Part shown: positions 34,624 to 43,417 of the stretch, piece by piece
How positions within the stretch are numbered: the stretch's first letter is position 1
Layout of the letters: every line of letters begins with the position of its first letter
Assembly: GCF_900109055.1 (NCBI RefSeq)
Contig: NZ_FOIV01000003.1
Location: 560,835-624,834 of the forward strand
Length of the DNA stretch: 64,000 bases
Direction: 5' to 3'
Origin: Prevotella sp. khp7
GTDB lineage: Bacteria > Bacteroidota > Bacteroidia > Bacteroidales > Bacteroidaceae
Notes under the pieces: model-generated
Seen by the model: only the letters and a program-made list of their open reading frames with translations
Databases searched by the model: none
What the model was told of the DNA's origin: nothing
Made by a program: the position numbers and the translations under genes

Positions 34624-35655
34624 TTAGAAATACTTTGTGATTCTTGCTTTGTCGAAGTTATTCATCTCGTTCATCATGCGCACGGCGGAGTCGATAACCG
34701 GGAAGGCACAGAGTGCGCCGGTTCCTTCGCCCAGACGCAAGCCCAGATGGAGCAGCGCGTTGGCACCCATGGCATGGAGCATGCGCTGGTGCCCGCTCTC
34801 ATCACCACAGTGCGTAAAGATCATATAGTCCTTTGCTGCTGGATAGAGCTGGATAGCCGCCAGTGCACAGGCTGTCATAATGAAGCCGTCGATGAGTATC
34901 ACCAGATGCTTTTCGGCGGCTTTTAGCATGGCACCGATAGCTGCTACCATCTCGAAACCTCCGAAGTAGGAGAGCGGTTCAAAGCCATTTGCTTTGAAGC
35001 GCTCTACTGCTTGATTCAATATTTCATATTTATGGCGGATACCAGGGGTGTCGAGACCGGCGCCGGCACCGATGCAGTCCTTTAATGGCGTGCCGGTGAA
35101 GAGGTGCATCCAGATGCTGGAGGGTGAGGTATTGGCAATGCCCATCTCGCCGATACTCAATACACGGCAGCCCTCGGCGATGCAGTCGTCCACCAGGTCG
35201 CAGCCTATCTGGATGGCGCGGTCGAACTCCTGTTCGGTCATCGCAGGTTCGTGGAGAAAATTCTTGGTGCCACGGGCTATCTTGCGATCGATGATGCCAT
35301 CGATGCCCGATAAATCATAATCCACACCCACATCCACAATGCGCAACTTAAACCCATGCTGGCGACAGAACATGTTGACGCCTCCGCCACCATGCGTGAA
35401 GTTGATCATCTGTTGCCACGTGACCTCGCGTGGCGACACGCTCACACCTTCGCGCTCGATGCCATGATCGCCACCCAGCAACAGGTGACAAGGGTGGGCG
35501 AGACTCGGCTCTAGTGTCTGCTGAATCAGACATATCTGCATAGCTAGTTCTTCCAGACGACCTAAAGACCCTTTGGGCTTGTTCAGATTGTCTATCTTTT
35601 CCTGAATCGCAGCTTGCATCAAGCAATCAACTGGTTGTATATTGAACTTTTTCAT
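34624..35655 (-). CDS. cobT: Nicotinate-nucleotide--dimethylbenzimidazole phosphoribosyltransferase
   Basis: 343 residues, family length. It activates the lower ligand base of cobalamin as alpha-ribotide. Visible family signatures are LGGDHGIEREGVSVSP, FTHGGGGVNMFCRQ, IGEMGIANTSPS, GAGAGLDTPGI and GGFEMVAAIGAMLKAAE. It is the last gene of the cobS-cobU-cobT unit; its ATG overlaps the cobU stop by one base (TAATG). Confidence 0.96.
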   Translation of the reverse strand: MKKFNIQPVDCLMQAAIQEKIDNLNKPKGSLGRLEELAMQICLIQQTLEPSLAHPCHLLLGGDHGIEREGVSVSPREVTWQQMINFTHGGGGVNMFCRQHGFKLRIVDVGVDYDLSGIDGIIDRKIARGTKNFLHEPAMTEQEFDRAIQIGCDLVDDCIAEGCRVLSIGEMGIANTSPSSIWMHLFTGTPLKDCIGAGAGLDTPGIRHKYEILNQAVERFKANGFEPLSYFGGFEMVAAIGAMLKAAEKHLVILIDGFIMTACALAAIQLYPAAKDYMIFTHCGDESGHQRMLHAMGANALLHLGLRLGEGTGALCAFPVIDSAVRMMNEMNNFDKARITKYF

Positions 35656-36191
35656 TAGTCTTGAACTCCCTGTCTCCCTGTCTCCTTAATGGTTACTGCA
35701 ATTCCACTCACCATGAGTATCACTTCGTCAGCCTTTGAGGCAATATACTGGTTCATCCAGCCTTGCAGATCTGTGAACTTTCGTTGAATCGCGTTCTCAC
35801 TGACGCCGCCACTGCCAATCTCGTTGGTTACGAATATATAAGTGGCATCGTGTTTTGTAAACGCATCGAACTCAGCCTTCGCATCCTTCAGTGACAGTTC
35901 GGTATTCGAATTGTTCTTATAAAAGAAATTGGTTAGCCATAGCGTTATGCAGTCTATCACCGCAACCTTGCCCGTGAGGTCGTGTAGGCTTAGTTGTAAC
36001 TCTTCCTCGATGTTTGTCCATTGGGAACCTCTGCGCTCCTGATGCTTTCTCACACGTTCAGCGAACTCTTCATCCCAGATATGTGCGGTTGCCACGTACA
36101 CAGGGTTCTCACTCATACTTAGTGCCAGTTCTTCTGCCTTGCGGCTTTTGCCCGAACGTTGCCCTCCTGTTATCAATATAATCTTGCTCAT
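35655..36191 (-). CDS. cobU: Adenosylcobinamide kinase / phosphate guanylyltransferase
   Basis: 178 residues. P-loop GGQRSGKS at the N-terminus and the CobU stretch FVTNEIGSGGVSENAIQRKF, where the family normally has GxGxVPExxxxR, so the central VPE is replaced by VSE. It phosphorylates adenosylcobinamide and adds GMP. The start is ATG 36191, overlapping the cobS stop (ATGA), rather than the TTG at 36197. Confidence 0.94.
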   Translation of the reverse strand: MSKIILITGGQRSGKSRKAEELALSMSENPVYVATAHIWDEEFAERVRKHQERRGSQWTNIEEELQLSLHDLTGKVAVIDCITLWLTNFFYKNNSNTELSLKDAKAEFDAFTKHDATYIFVTNEIGSGGVSENAIQRKFTDLQGWMNQYIASKADEVILMVSGIAVTIKETGRQGVQD

Positions 36192-36997
36192 GGCCAAACA
36201 ATATTAATCGTTAGGTTTTGTGTGCAAATGGTGAGTAGTGTTGCCAACTCAACCAGCAGACATACGGCTCCGCAGCAATCGCCTGTATAACCATGGATTT
36301 TCCGCCAGATAAGCAGATAAAGAAAATACATCACGAGAAAGGGGATAAATACGATGGTTGTCCATTTAGCTCCTGTCAGCCAGATAAAAGCCATCATGGG
36401 CAGTAGTCCTTGTATGGCCAGACTGACACTCGCCTTCCAACTCATCTTGCGATATATGGTTTTGTTCTTTGCCTCTTCTTCTGTCCTGGCGTATGGCATC
36501 ATCATAATTAACTGTGCCGTTACCATTTTGGCAAAGGGGTCGGCTGCTAAGATGGCCATCGCAGCGAGAATCGGTGTCATTGAGAAAAGCGATACAGCCA
36601 GGAGTAGTTCGTAGAGGATGAGCCCGATCACCCCATAGGTGCCGATATGCGAATCCTTCATGATGTTGAGGATTCGTTCGCGGTTGTTACCGCCGCCACC
36701 ACCGAAACCGTCCAGAAAGTCGGCCAGTCCGTCCTCGTGCAGGGCGCCTGTGATTAGCAGTCGCACTACGATGGCCAGCAGCACTGCCACTGCATAGGGT
36801 AGATATAAACTGCCTAACCAAAGGGTTACAGCCATAATACTACCTGTCAGCCATCCTGTCATAGGCCAGTGTTCAACTACAGCCTTGTAACATTCTTTGG
36901 GAGGCTCATGAAGCCGCCAGAAAGGTAACCTCGTGAAAAAAATCATAGATGCCCAGATTCGGTCATACCAATGGGTTTGGTCTATGTTTGTTTGCAT
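36188..36997 (-). CDS. cobS: Adenosylcobinamide-GDP ribazoletransferase
   Basis: 269 residues, polytopic membrane protein. TRLPFWRLHEPP at the N-terminus and the motif GALHEDGLADFLDGFGGG with metal-binding acidic residues are diagnostic; GDCCGAVCLLVELATLL is near the C-terminus. It joins the lower-ligand riboside to cobinamide in the last step of assembly. First gene of its unit, from the promoter at 37017. Confidence 0.95.
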   Translation of the reverse strand: MQTNIDQTHWYDRIWASMIFFTRLPFWRLHEPPKECYKAVVEHWPMTGWLTGSIMAVTLWLGSLYLPYAVAVLLAIVVRLLITGALHEDGLADFLDGFGGGGGNNRERILNIMKDSHIGTYGVIGLILYELLLAVSLFSMTPILAAMAILAADPFAKMVTAQLIMMMPYARTEEEAKNKTIYRKMSWKASVSLAIQGLLPMMAFIWLTGAKWTTIVFIPFLVMYFLYLLIWRKIHGYTGDCCGAVCLLVELATLLTICTQNLTINIVWP

Positions 36998-37016
36998 AAT
37001 AGTTCCGTTTTGTTTG

Positions 37017-37024
37017 CAAAGTTA
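37017..37024 (-). promoter_or_regulatory. -7 promoter element (TAACTTTG) of cobSUT
   Basis: On the minus strand, 20 bases before the cobS ATG. No cobalamin riboswitch fits in the space, so this unit is not controlled by one here. Confidence 0.6.
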
Positions 37025-37066
37025 CGAAAAATTTTAATTTCTCGTGGAAACTCCGAAATTATTTTG

Positions 37067-37074
37067 TACTTTTG
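37067..37074 (+). promoter_or_regulatory. -7 promoter element (TACTTTTG) of the SBP gene
   Basis: Divergent to the cobS promoter; 32 bases before GTG 37106. No B12 riboswitch is seen here either. Confidence 0.6.
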
Positions 37075-37105
37075 CAGCCATAAACCAATAAAATGATAAA
37101 ACCAA

Positions 37106-38221
37106 GTGAAGAAAATATCTTGTGCCATTATGCTTATGACTCTGTTTTGCGCTTGTACAATGCAAAACGGCAAGTCATCTTCTAACGATTCAGTAGCCTC
37201 TGTCGATTCAATGGTAGACATTTCTGTGAAATACGCCACAGGATTCAGTGTGCGTGATTCGTCAGGTGTTCGTCTGGTGGATGTTGGCACTCATGACCAC
37301 TTGGCATTGGTGAAGAACGCAGACGTGCTTGTACCTAAGGGCTATACAAAGACTCTGGTACCCATCAACAGAACTATCTGTATGACAGCCCTGCAACTCT
37401 CTAACTTCACCGTTCTTGATGCTCACGATGTTGTGAAGGGCATCACTGGTACGAAGAATCTTTTTAATAAGGATATCTTGGCGCGTGTGAAAGACGGGCG
37501 TATCGTGAAGATCGGTATGGAAGGCAACTTCGATACCGAGATGGTGCTGGCTGCCAATCCGGATATCATCTTTATCTCTCCCTCAAAGCGTGGAGGTTAT
37601 GATGCTATCAAGGAGACTGGTATCACGTTGGTGCCCCATTTGGGTTATCAGGAACTCAATCCTTTAGGACAGGCTGAGTGGATTAAGTTCATAGGTATGT
37701 TTATTGGTAAGGAGAAAGAGGCCAATGAGGTATTCGCAGGCATCGAGAGTCGCTATAACGAACTGAAGGAGAAGGCCGCTGCTACTACGACACGTCCAAC
37801 TGTTCTGAGTGGTGAGATGCACTATGGCAACTGGCATGCTGTGGGAGGTAAGAACTATCTGGCGCAGATTTTCCGCGATGCAGGCGCCAATTATGTCATC
37901 AACGACGATGAGACCAGTGGCGAGAATCTGGAGTTTGAAAAGATGTACGCCCTTGCTGCCAATGCCGACTATTGGCGTATTCTGAACAGTTATCCTGGCG
38001 ATTTCTCTTACGATGCATTAAAAGCGTCAGAGCCTCGCAACGAACTCTTCAAGGCCTTCAAGAAGCGTAAGGTCATCTATTGCAATATGAAACAGACGCC
38101 CTATTACGAAATCTCACCCGTAAAGCCCGATGTGCTGTTGAAAGATTTCGTGGCCATCTTCCATCCGGAACTTGTTGAGCCTGATTATCAGCCAACATTC
38201 TATTATCTTTTGGAAAAGTAA
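37106..38221 (+). CDS. ABC-transporter substrate-binding lipoprotein (BtuF/FecB type)
   Basis: 371 residues. A lipoprotein signal ends near FCACTMQ. The rest is a periplasmic-binding fold of the BtuF/FecB/TroA class (ANPDIIFISPSKRGGYDAI, LSGEMHYGNWHAVGGKNYLA). Family members bind cobalamin, haem or siderophores; position among cobalamin genes and next to a FecCD permease suggests a corrinoid. The start is GTG 37106, since the ATG at 37093 is out of frame. There is no ATP-binding partner gene in this unit. Confidence 0.82.
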   Translation: MKKISCAIMLMTLFCACTMQNGKSSSNDSVASVDSMVDISVKYATGFSVRDSSGVRLVDVGTHDHLALVKNADVLVPKGYTKTLVPINRTICMTALQLSNFTVLDAHDVVKGITGTKNLFNKDILARVKDGRIVKIGMEGNFDTEMVLAANPDIIFISPSKRGGYDAIKETGITLVPHLGYQELNPLGQAEWIKFIGMFIGKEKEANEVFAGIESRYNELKEKAAATTTRPTVLSGEMHYGNWHAVGGKNYLAQIFRDAGANYVINDDETSGENLEFEKMYALAANADYWRILNSYPGDFSYDALKASEPRNELFKAFKKRKVIYCNMKQTPYYEISPVKPDVLLKDFVAIFHPELVEPDYQPTFYYLLEK

Positions 38222-38241
38222 AAAAGTAAAAAGGTAAAAAG
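38212..38241. repeat. A-rich short-period repeat (GTAAAAAGGTAAAAA type)
   Basis: The same GTAAAAA/GGTAAAAA pattern occurs at about 14474-14499 and, on the other strand, at 43397-43428; a diverged copy lies inside cbiB at about 59741-59790. Confidence 0.6.
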
Positions 38242-38242
38242 A

Positions 38243-39274
38243 ATGAAGCGAACATTCCCTCTGATAGTGATACTACTGATATCAATCGCAGTGTTGGCGG
38301 TTGTGAATCTGCTTTTGGGTTCTGTAAGAATTCCAATAGGTGATGTGTGTAGTATTCTATTAGGGGGTGGCTCTAATGAAATATGGAATAATATTGTATG
38401 GAAGTCTCGATTGCCACAGGCTCTAACGGCTATTATGGCAGGGGCTGGTCTTGCAGTGAGTGGTTTGCAGATGCAGACGGTTTTCCGCAATCCTTTGGCT
38501 GGTCCATCCGTCTTGGGTATCTCCAACGGTTCTGCCCTTGGTGTGGCTTTTGTGGTTTTGCTCTCAGGACGTCTGGGTGGCGTGGCTCTTTCGCGTTTAG
38601 GCTATTTGGGCGATGCTGCCATGTCTGTTGCAGCTATCTTGGGTGCCTTGGCTGTAATGCTTCTCATTGTGTGGATATCGCAGAAGGTGAAAGGTAATGT
38701 AACCCTATTAATTATTGGCGTGATGATTGGCTATTTAGCCAATGCCATCATTGGTGTATTGAAGTTCCTTTCACCTGAGGAAGATGTGAAAGCCTTTGTT
38801 GTATGGGGATTGGGCTCGTTCTCGCGAGTCTCAGGCGATGAGATGATACTCTTTGTGGTGTTGATGTGCGTGCTTCTGCCTTTGGCTTGCTTGTTGGTGA
38901 AATCAATGAACCTGTTGCTTTTGGGCGACAGATATGCTGCCAATCTTGGCTTGAACATCCGTTGGTCGCGTATGCTGGTCATTATCAGCTCTGGTGTGTT
39001 GGTGGCTATCGTCACAGCCTATTGTGGCCCGATTATGTTTATCGGCTTGGCTGTTCCCCATCTGGCTCGTGCCCTTTTCCGCACTTCCGATCATCGTATC
39101 CTCATGCCTGCCACGATGCTCTGTGGTGCCGCTTTGGCATTGGTCTGCAACCTTATTGCTCGTATGCCAGGTTTCGAGGGAGCCCTGCCTGTCAATAGTG
39201 TCACAGCCCTTGTTGGCGCTCCCGTCATTGCGGTTGTACTTTTTAAACGTCGCAATGATGAGGTTCAGGAATAG
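38243..39274 (+). CDS. btuC: FecCD/BtuC-family ABC permease
   Basis: 343 residues, about ten membrane segments. FecCD motifs: SRLPQALTAIMAGAGLAVSG, MQTVFRNPLAGPSVLGISNG, GPIMFIGLAVPHLAR, GAPVIAVVLFKRR at the end. It would move the ligand delivered by the SBP through the inner membrane. An A-rich GTAAAAAGGTAAAAA repeat lies between it and the SBP gene. The expected ATPase does not follow: the next gene is on the opposite strand 2 bases away. Confidence 0.88.
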   Translation: MKRTFPLIVILLISIAVLAVVNLLLGSVRIPIGDVCSILLGGGSNEIWNNIVWKSRLPQALTAIMAGAGLAVSGLQMQTVFRNPLAGPSVLGISNGSALGVAFVVLLSGRLGGVALSRLGYLGDAAMSVAAILGALAVMLLIVWISQKVKGNVTLLIIGVMIGYLANAIIGVLKFLSPEEDVKAFVVWGLGSFSRVSGDEMILFVVLMCVLLPLACLLVKSMNLLLLGDRYAANLGLNIRWSRMLVIISSGVLVAIVTAYCGPIMFIGLAVPHLARALFRTSDHRILMPATMLCGAALALVCNLIARMPGFEGALPVNSVTALVGAPVIAVVLFKRRNDEVQE

Positions 39275-39276
39275 TC

Positions 39277-40998
39277 TTATTGGTAAATATTTCCCCCATC
39301 GTCGATGAGCAGGATAGTCAGTTCACCATTAGGCAGAATGGGCTTGCAGTGGGTTTCGCAATGACGAATCACCACGTCTGCATAGCTCTGAATCTTCGTT
39401 GGAGGAATCATTTCCCATAGTTCGCGAGCTAAGGTGATATTGCTAATGTCGATACTGATGCCTGCCTCATGGAGCATATCGTTGATGAACTCTTTATCCA
39501 TTATAGCCTTTCGGCTGTGGGTATCCAGATGTCCTGCAGCTAATTTTACGGCTTTTCCCAGCATCACGCCCAGCGTCACATTCTTGATGTTGAGTTCGTG
39601 AGCAATCTTCAAGGTCTCACCAATATAGTTACCATACTCCACAAACGCCTGTTGAGGAAGGGTGGGATAGAGGGCTTTCACGAAGCGCTCGCTCTTACCT
39701 CCACTATTAATCACCACACGCTCAGAGCCAGAGGCCTTTGCCACTGTCATACACTTGCGGATACTGTCGATGAAAGCCTCCTCAGAAAAAGGTTTGACGA
39801 TACCAGAGACACCAATGATAGAGATGCCCCCCTCGATACCCAGACGGGGGTTAAAGGTCCTGCGGGCAATCTCAGCGCCATCAGGTACGGAAATCGTTAC
39901 TTGCAAAGGCACACCAAAAGGCTCTAAGTTCTGACGAATCATCTCTCGTGGAGCCTTGTTAATCGCTGCTTCGCCAGGCGGATAGTCAAAACCGGGAAGT
40001 GTAAACCTTCCTACTCCCTCACCACCAAGAATCCTGAACGTGTCAGATGGCTTGACACTCGCCCTAATCTCCAATCCGTTCGTCACATCCGGATCATCGC
40101 CAGCATCCTTCAATACCGAGGCGTATTCCTCGCTATAAGATACTGGTACATAGATTGTCTCGCCATCTGGCAATAATACGGGCACCGCTTCAGGTGTTTC
40201 GTTCTTCAGCAGTCTTTGTGCAGCAGCCACAGCTGCAGCTGTGGCACAAGTGCCAGTCGTCAGTCCGCTATGCAAAGGATAGAATTCTGGCAACAGCTTC
40301 TCCACCATCCGTCGCAAACCATAAGGGCCATTCACGCTATGTTTGAAGTTGATTTCAGGGCGTTTCAGAACCAGAATACGCATGCCCTTTGCCTTGGCTG
40401 CCTCCACCTTCTCCGTAAAACCTCCCGAAAGACCACTCTCTTTCAAGAGAATAGCCTCTGCTTCCACGTCTATCGTTGCTCCGTCTTCAAAGAAGCACAA
40501 CTGTTCCTTCTTAGCCCCAAGTTTCTCAGCCAAGGCCATCGACGACTCTCTGGGCAAGATGCGATAAAATATCTTCATGCCTTTTGCCTCGAGGGGTCTC
40601 AGTTTGGCAATGCTCTGAACACCAGTCGTAGCTAAAAGAGTGTGGATATCCTGTGGTATCTGTGAGTAATCCTCTATCCATTCCAGATGAGGATTGCGCT
40701 CCGGATAGATTCTCTCATAGCGGATAACGGAGATGTTCAGTGCTTCGGAGACCTGGGCAATCGTCTGGTGAAGTTGAGAGGCAAAGGGATGGGCTGCATC
40801 AACGATGAGACGGATATTCTGCGTCCGACAGAACGCACGCATCGCCTCCTCATCAAGGGCCCCGTCTATCCGTTGCCCATGATGCAGGGTGATGTCCTGC
40901 TCCCCTGTTTTCGTACTGTAGAAATAAGGCGAGCTTCCCTCCTCCAGCACCTCTACAGCCTTACGACCCTCTGTTGTCCCTCCGAATACCAAAATCAT
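39277..40998 (-). CDS. Fused precorrin-6A reductase and cobalt-precorrin-5B C1-methyltransferase
   Basis: 573 residues. Residues about 1-240 are CobK/CbiJ (start MILVFGGTTEGRKAVEVL, then DAAHPFASQLH and NGPYGLRRMVEKLLPE). Residues about 245-573 are CbiD (SGLTTGTCATAAAVAAAQRL, GGEGVGRFTLPG, INKAPREMI, GGISIIGVSGIVKPFSE). The two act close together in corrin-ring synthesis, so the fusion joins neighbouring steps. The 22-codon ORF at 41005-41073 lies 6 bases upstream and shares its promoter. Confidence 0.95.
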   Translation of the reverse strand: MILVFGGTTEGRKAVEVLEEGSSPYFYSTKTGEQDITLHHGQRIDGALDEEAMRAFCRTQNIRLIVDAAHPFASQLHQTIAQVSEALNISVIRYERIYPERNPHLEWIEDYSQIPQDIHTLLATTGVQSIAKLRPLEAKGMKIFYRILPRESSMALAEKLGAKKEQLCFFEDGATIDVEAEAILLKESGLSGGFTEKVEAAKAKGMRILVLKRPEINFKHSVNGPYGLRRMVEKLLPEFYPLHSGLTTGTCATAAAVAAAQRLLKNETPEAVPVLLPDGETIYVPVSYSEEYASVLKDAGDDPDVTNGLEIRASVKPSDTFRILGGEGVGRFTLPGFDYPPGEAAINKAPREMIRQNLEPFGVPLQVTISVPDGAEIARRTFNPRLGIEGGISIIGVSGIVKPFSEEAFIDSIRKCMTVAKASGSERVVINSGGKSERFVKALYPTLPQQAFVEYGNYIGETLKIAHELNIKNVTLGVMLGKAVKLAAGHLDTHSRKAIMDKEFINDMLHEAGISIDISNITLARELWEMIPPTKIQSYADVVIRHCETHCKPILPNGELTILLIDDGGNIYQ

Positions 40999-41004
40999 AC
41001 TTTT

Positions 41005-41073
41005 CTATAACTTCTCTCCACAATGTGAGCAATAGCGGTCGTCGTCTTTCTCATACCACTGTGGTTTCTTCAT
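41005..41073 (-). CDS. 22-residue zinc-ribbon-like microprotein, putative
   Basis: Reads MKKPQWYEKDDDRYCSHCGE then KL, one C-x2-C knuckle with aromatic and acidic residues before it, like the first half of a zinc ribbon. It lies between a -7 promoter box (41112-41119) and the cobK-cbiD start, with a 6-base gap to that start. It could be a metal-binding peptide, a translated leader, or a relic. Coding is supported by position and by the motif only. Confidence 0.45.
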   Translation of the reverse strand: MKKPQWYEKDDDRYCSHCGEKL

Positions 41074-41111
41074 ACTTATATTTTATCTTCTTTCGTTTGC
41101 AAACGATAATG

Positions 41112-41119
41112 CAAATATA
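41112..41119 (-). promoter_or_regulatory. -7 promoter element (TATATTTG) of the microprotein/cobK-cbiD unit
   Basis: On the minus strand, 38 bases before the microprotein ATG. No convincing -33 box. The stretch from 41120 to 41390 is AT-rich with no gene I can support. Confidence 0.5.
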
Positions 41120-41390
41120 CTAATAATATAGGAAATAAGCGAAGCTTTATCTTTTTTATTAGAAAAAAGAATTAAATAGATGGTTTTTGGCGAATAGGGT
41201 GAATCCACATGCTCAAGTGGCTATTGTCCTCTACTTTTTTATTTTGATAAAAATGAACTATCTATCACTTTTGATGTTAAATGATTGAATATCAGAAGGT
41301 TTAGTTGGGTGATGGTTTTCTGTTTACTATCACTATTATCATGATGCGCTGGAATGCCTTTATATAAAGGGGAAAACGCCAACTATAAAA

Positions 41391-41475
41391 GTAAAACAAG
41401 TTGTTTTACCTTGAAAAAGATATGCTAAACGCTCCTAAAAGATAGTCTCTTTGATAGTAAAACAACTTGTTTTAC
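41391..41475. repeat. Pair of 19-base palindromes (GTAAAACAA-N-TTGTTTTAC)
   Basis: GTAAAACAAGTTGTTTTAC at 41391-41409 and GTAAAACAACTTGTTTTAC at 41457-41475. Each is itself a perfect palindrome around one base, and the two are reverse complements of each other, so four 9-base half-sites lie in 85 bases. Related in style to the AAAAC/GTTTT palindrome at 1294. Between the cobK-cbiD promoter and the 3' end of the cbiG-cobM gene. Confidence 0.8.
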
Positions 41476-41619
41476 TTTTAGAGATGACTTCTCCGTCAAA
41501 GGTAAAGACGATTCTTTGTTTTCTTTCCTATGATATTACGAGCCTTTTTCGTCGTCACCTTGACCTTTGGTCGAGCCTGCTCACGCTCGGAAGTCGAAAC
41601 GAGTTCCGGCTTCTCTCGC

Positions 41620-43392
41620 TCAATCGCAGCCTTGGCGGAAAAGGTGGGTGAAGTGTTTGTCGTAAAGGGCTGAGAGTCCTTTGCGGTTGTCAATGGACTC
41701 GCCAACGACGAGCATGGTGGTAAGGGTGAGGTGATTGTCATGGACTATCTTCGCTAAGTCTTTGAGCTTGCCTCGATAGATTTTCTGGTCGGGCCATGTG
41801 AGATGGTAGCAGGCTGCCACGGGGGTGTCTTCAGGGTACTCCTGAAGCAGTTCGCGCTGCACGTCATCGACGATAGCAGCAGAGAGGAAGATGCACATTG
41901 TACTCTGACTGCGGGCCAGCAGATGCAGTTGCTCTTTCTCGGGCATGGGAGTACGGCCTTCGCCACGAGTGAGGATAATGGTCTGGCAGCGCTCAGGAAT
42001 GGTAAACTGACTCTGTAACTCGGCTGCTGCAGCGAGGAACGAGGAGATGCCGGGGGTGATGTGGTACGACATACGATGAATATCGAAGAACGCCATCTGT
42101 TCCTGAATAGCTCCGAAGATACAGGGATCGCCCGTGTGCAGGCGAACGATGAAGTGACCTTTGTCGTAGTGCTCTTTCATCAGCGCACATTGTTCTTCGA
42201 GATTCATATCTGCTGAGGAGCGTACGACGGCTCCAGGCTTATGACACTTTGTGAGGGCCTTGGGCACCAACGAGCCTGCATATAATATAAGGTCAGCCTT
42301 CTCCAGCATTTTCCTTCCTCTGACGCTTATCAGATCAGGATCGCCAGGTCCGGCACCGACAATTTCTATATGTCCCTGTTTCTTCCTCAGATGCTGACGA
42401 TTGATGGCGAGGGCGGCTGTCCAGTTTTTGCCTTTTATCTTTGGTATCACTAGTTCACCATGCTCAGATCCAAGTATGGCTGCTGCCTCACAAACGCTTG
42501 GCGTTCCTACGTGCTTGGCGACTGTGTCACTGGGATTCGGAACTTCAACAGTCGCTAATTCTTCTGCGCTAAAGAATACAACCTCTTTATTATATCTTTT
42601 TAGCATGTTTACGAATGGCTCGTTGGCTTTTACGTCGATGGTACAGTACTTATGGGCGCATGGCTGCATACCGTAATCTGTGAAAGCCTCGTTTATCTCG
42701 TCGTAGATGTCTTTGAAATTCTCTGGTTCATGGGCGAGTCCGAATCCGATTGTTCCCACCATAGGCACGAAATGTAGTCCGAGCATGGCGTCAGGTACAT
42801 TCCTGACATAGGGCGATACGATGATTATCAGTTTGTATTTTCTGGAATCGCTTTCATTGATATCATTGATAAGAGTTACATGGCTGGGTAATGTCTGTTC
42901 CAAATAGTCTGTACCCTCATCGCGAGCCTCGAGCAATAAGGCTGTGGGCTGACGATTTATGAAAGCATAGATACAATTCTGCAGATTGTTGATATCGCTA
43001 GATAGGCACCAACCGAATCGTCGTTCAAGGGTGTCGAGTGCCCAAAGTCCTGCGTTATCGCTTTGGGTGGTTATAACCTCGTGAGCCCCCAGACAAGCAG
43101 CAATCTCACGTGTCAGTTCGTTGGCTCCTCCTATGTGTCCGCTCAGCACGGAGATTGCGTTTTTTCCTAAGCTGTCTATACAGATCACGGCTGGGTCGGT
43201 GTGCTTGTCGTTGACATAGGGCGCAATGGTCCTGACGCAGATGCCCATAGCCCCGATAAATACGAAAGCGTCGAAAGCATTCCATTCTTTGCCTATGTCT
43301 GTTCGCAGAATGGCTCTTGCTTCTAATTCCCGTTGTAAAGTCAAGGCAATTTCCCTACCAGCTTCACTGATCTGTATAACAGCAATTCTCAT
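41620..43392 (-). CDS. cobM: Fused CbiG and precorrin-4 C11-methyltransferase
   Basis: 590 residues. Residues about 1-330 are CbiG (FVFIGAMGICVRTIAPYV, LSGHIGGANELTREIA, VGTIGFGLA-like middle), which opens the ring lactone and releases acetaldehyde in the anaerobic route. Residues about 335-590 are a CobM/CbiF methyltransferase (IEIVGAGPGDPDLISVRGRK, RLHTGDPCIFGAIQEQM, YHITPGISSFLAAAAELQ, TRGEGRTPMP). Both work around precorrin-4/5, so this fusion also joins neighbouring steps. It follows the GH8 gene by 25 bases, which contain the A/T-rich short-period repeat. Confidence 0.95.
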   Translation of the reverse strand: MRIAVIQISEAGREIALTLQRELEARAILRTDIGKEWNAFDAFVFIGAMGICVRTIAPYVNDKHTDPAVICIDSLGKNAISVLSGHIGGANELTREIAACLGAHEVITTQSDNAGLWALDTLERRFGWCLSSDINNLQNCIYAFINRQPTALLLEARDEGTDYLEQTLPSHVTLINDINESDSRKYKLIIIVSPYVRNVPDAMLGLHFVPMVGTIGFGLAHEPENFKDIYDEINEAFTDYGMQPCAHKYCTIDVKANEPFVNMLKRYNKEVVFFSAEELATVEVPNPSDTVAKHVGTPSVCEAAAILGSEHGELVIPKIKGKNWTAALAINRQHLRKKQGHIEIVGAGPGDPDLISVRGRKMLEKADLILYAGSLVPKALTKCHKPGAVVRSSADMNLEEQCALMKEHYDKGHFIVRLHTGDPCIFGAIQEQMAFFDIHRMSYHITPGISSFLAAAAELQSQFTIPERCQTIILTRGEGRTPMPEKEQLHLLARSQSTMCIFLSAAIVDDVQRELLQEYPEDTPVAACYHLTWPDQKIYRGKLKDLAKIVHDNHLTLTTMLVVGESIDNRKGLSALYDKHFTHLFRQGCD

Positions 43393-43417
43393 CTTACCCT
43401 TTTATTTTTTTACCTTT

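Noticed and set aside
36998..37105. Possible second B12 riboswitch between cobS and the SBP gene
   Set aside because: The gap is too short and has no B12 box or GCCACTG element; only the two divergent -7 boxes are seen.
41451..41651. 66-codon plus-strand ORF overlapping the cobM end
   Set aside because: Antisense to the coding-like tail and to cobM; composition is explained by the opposite strand.
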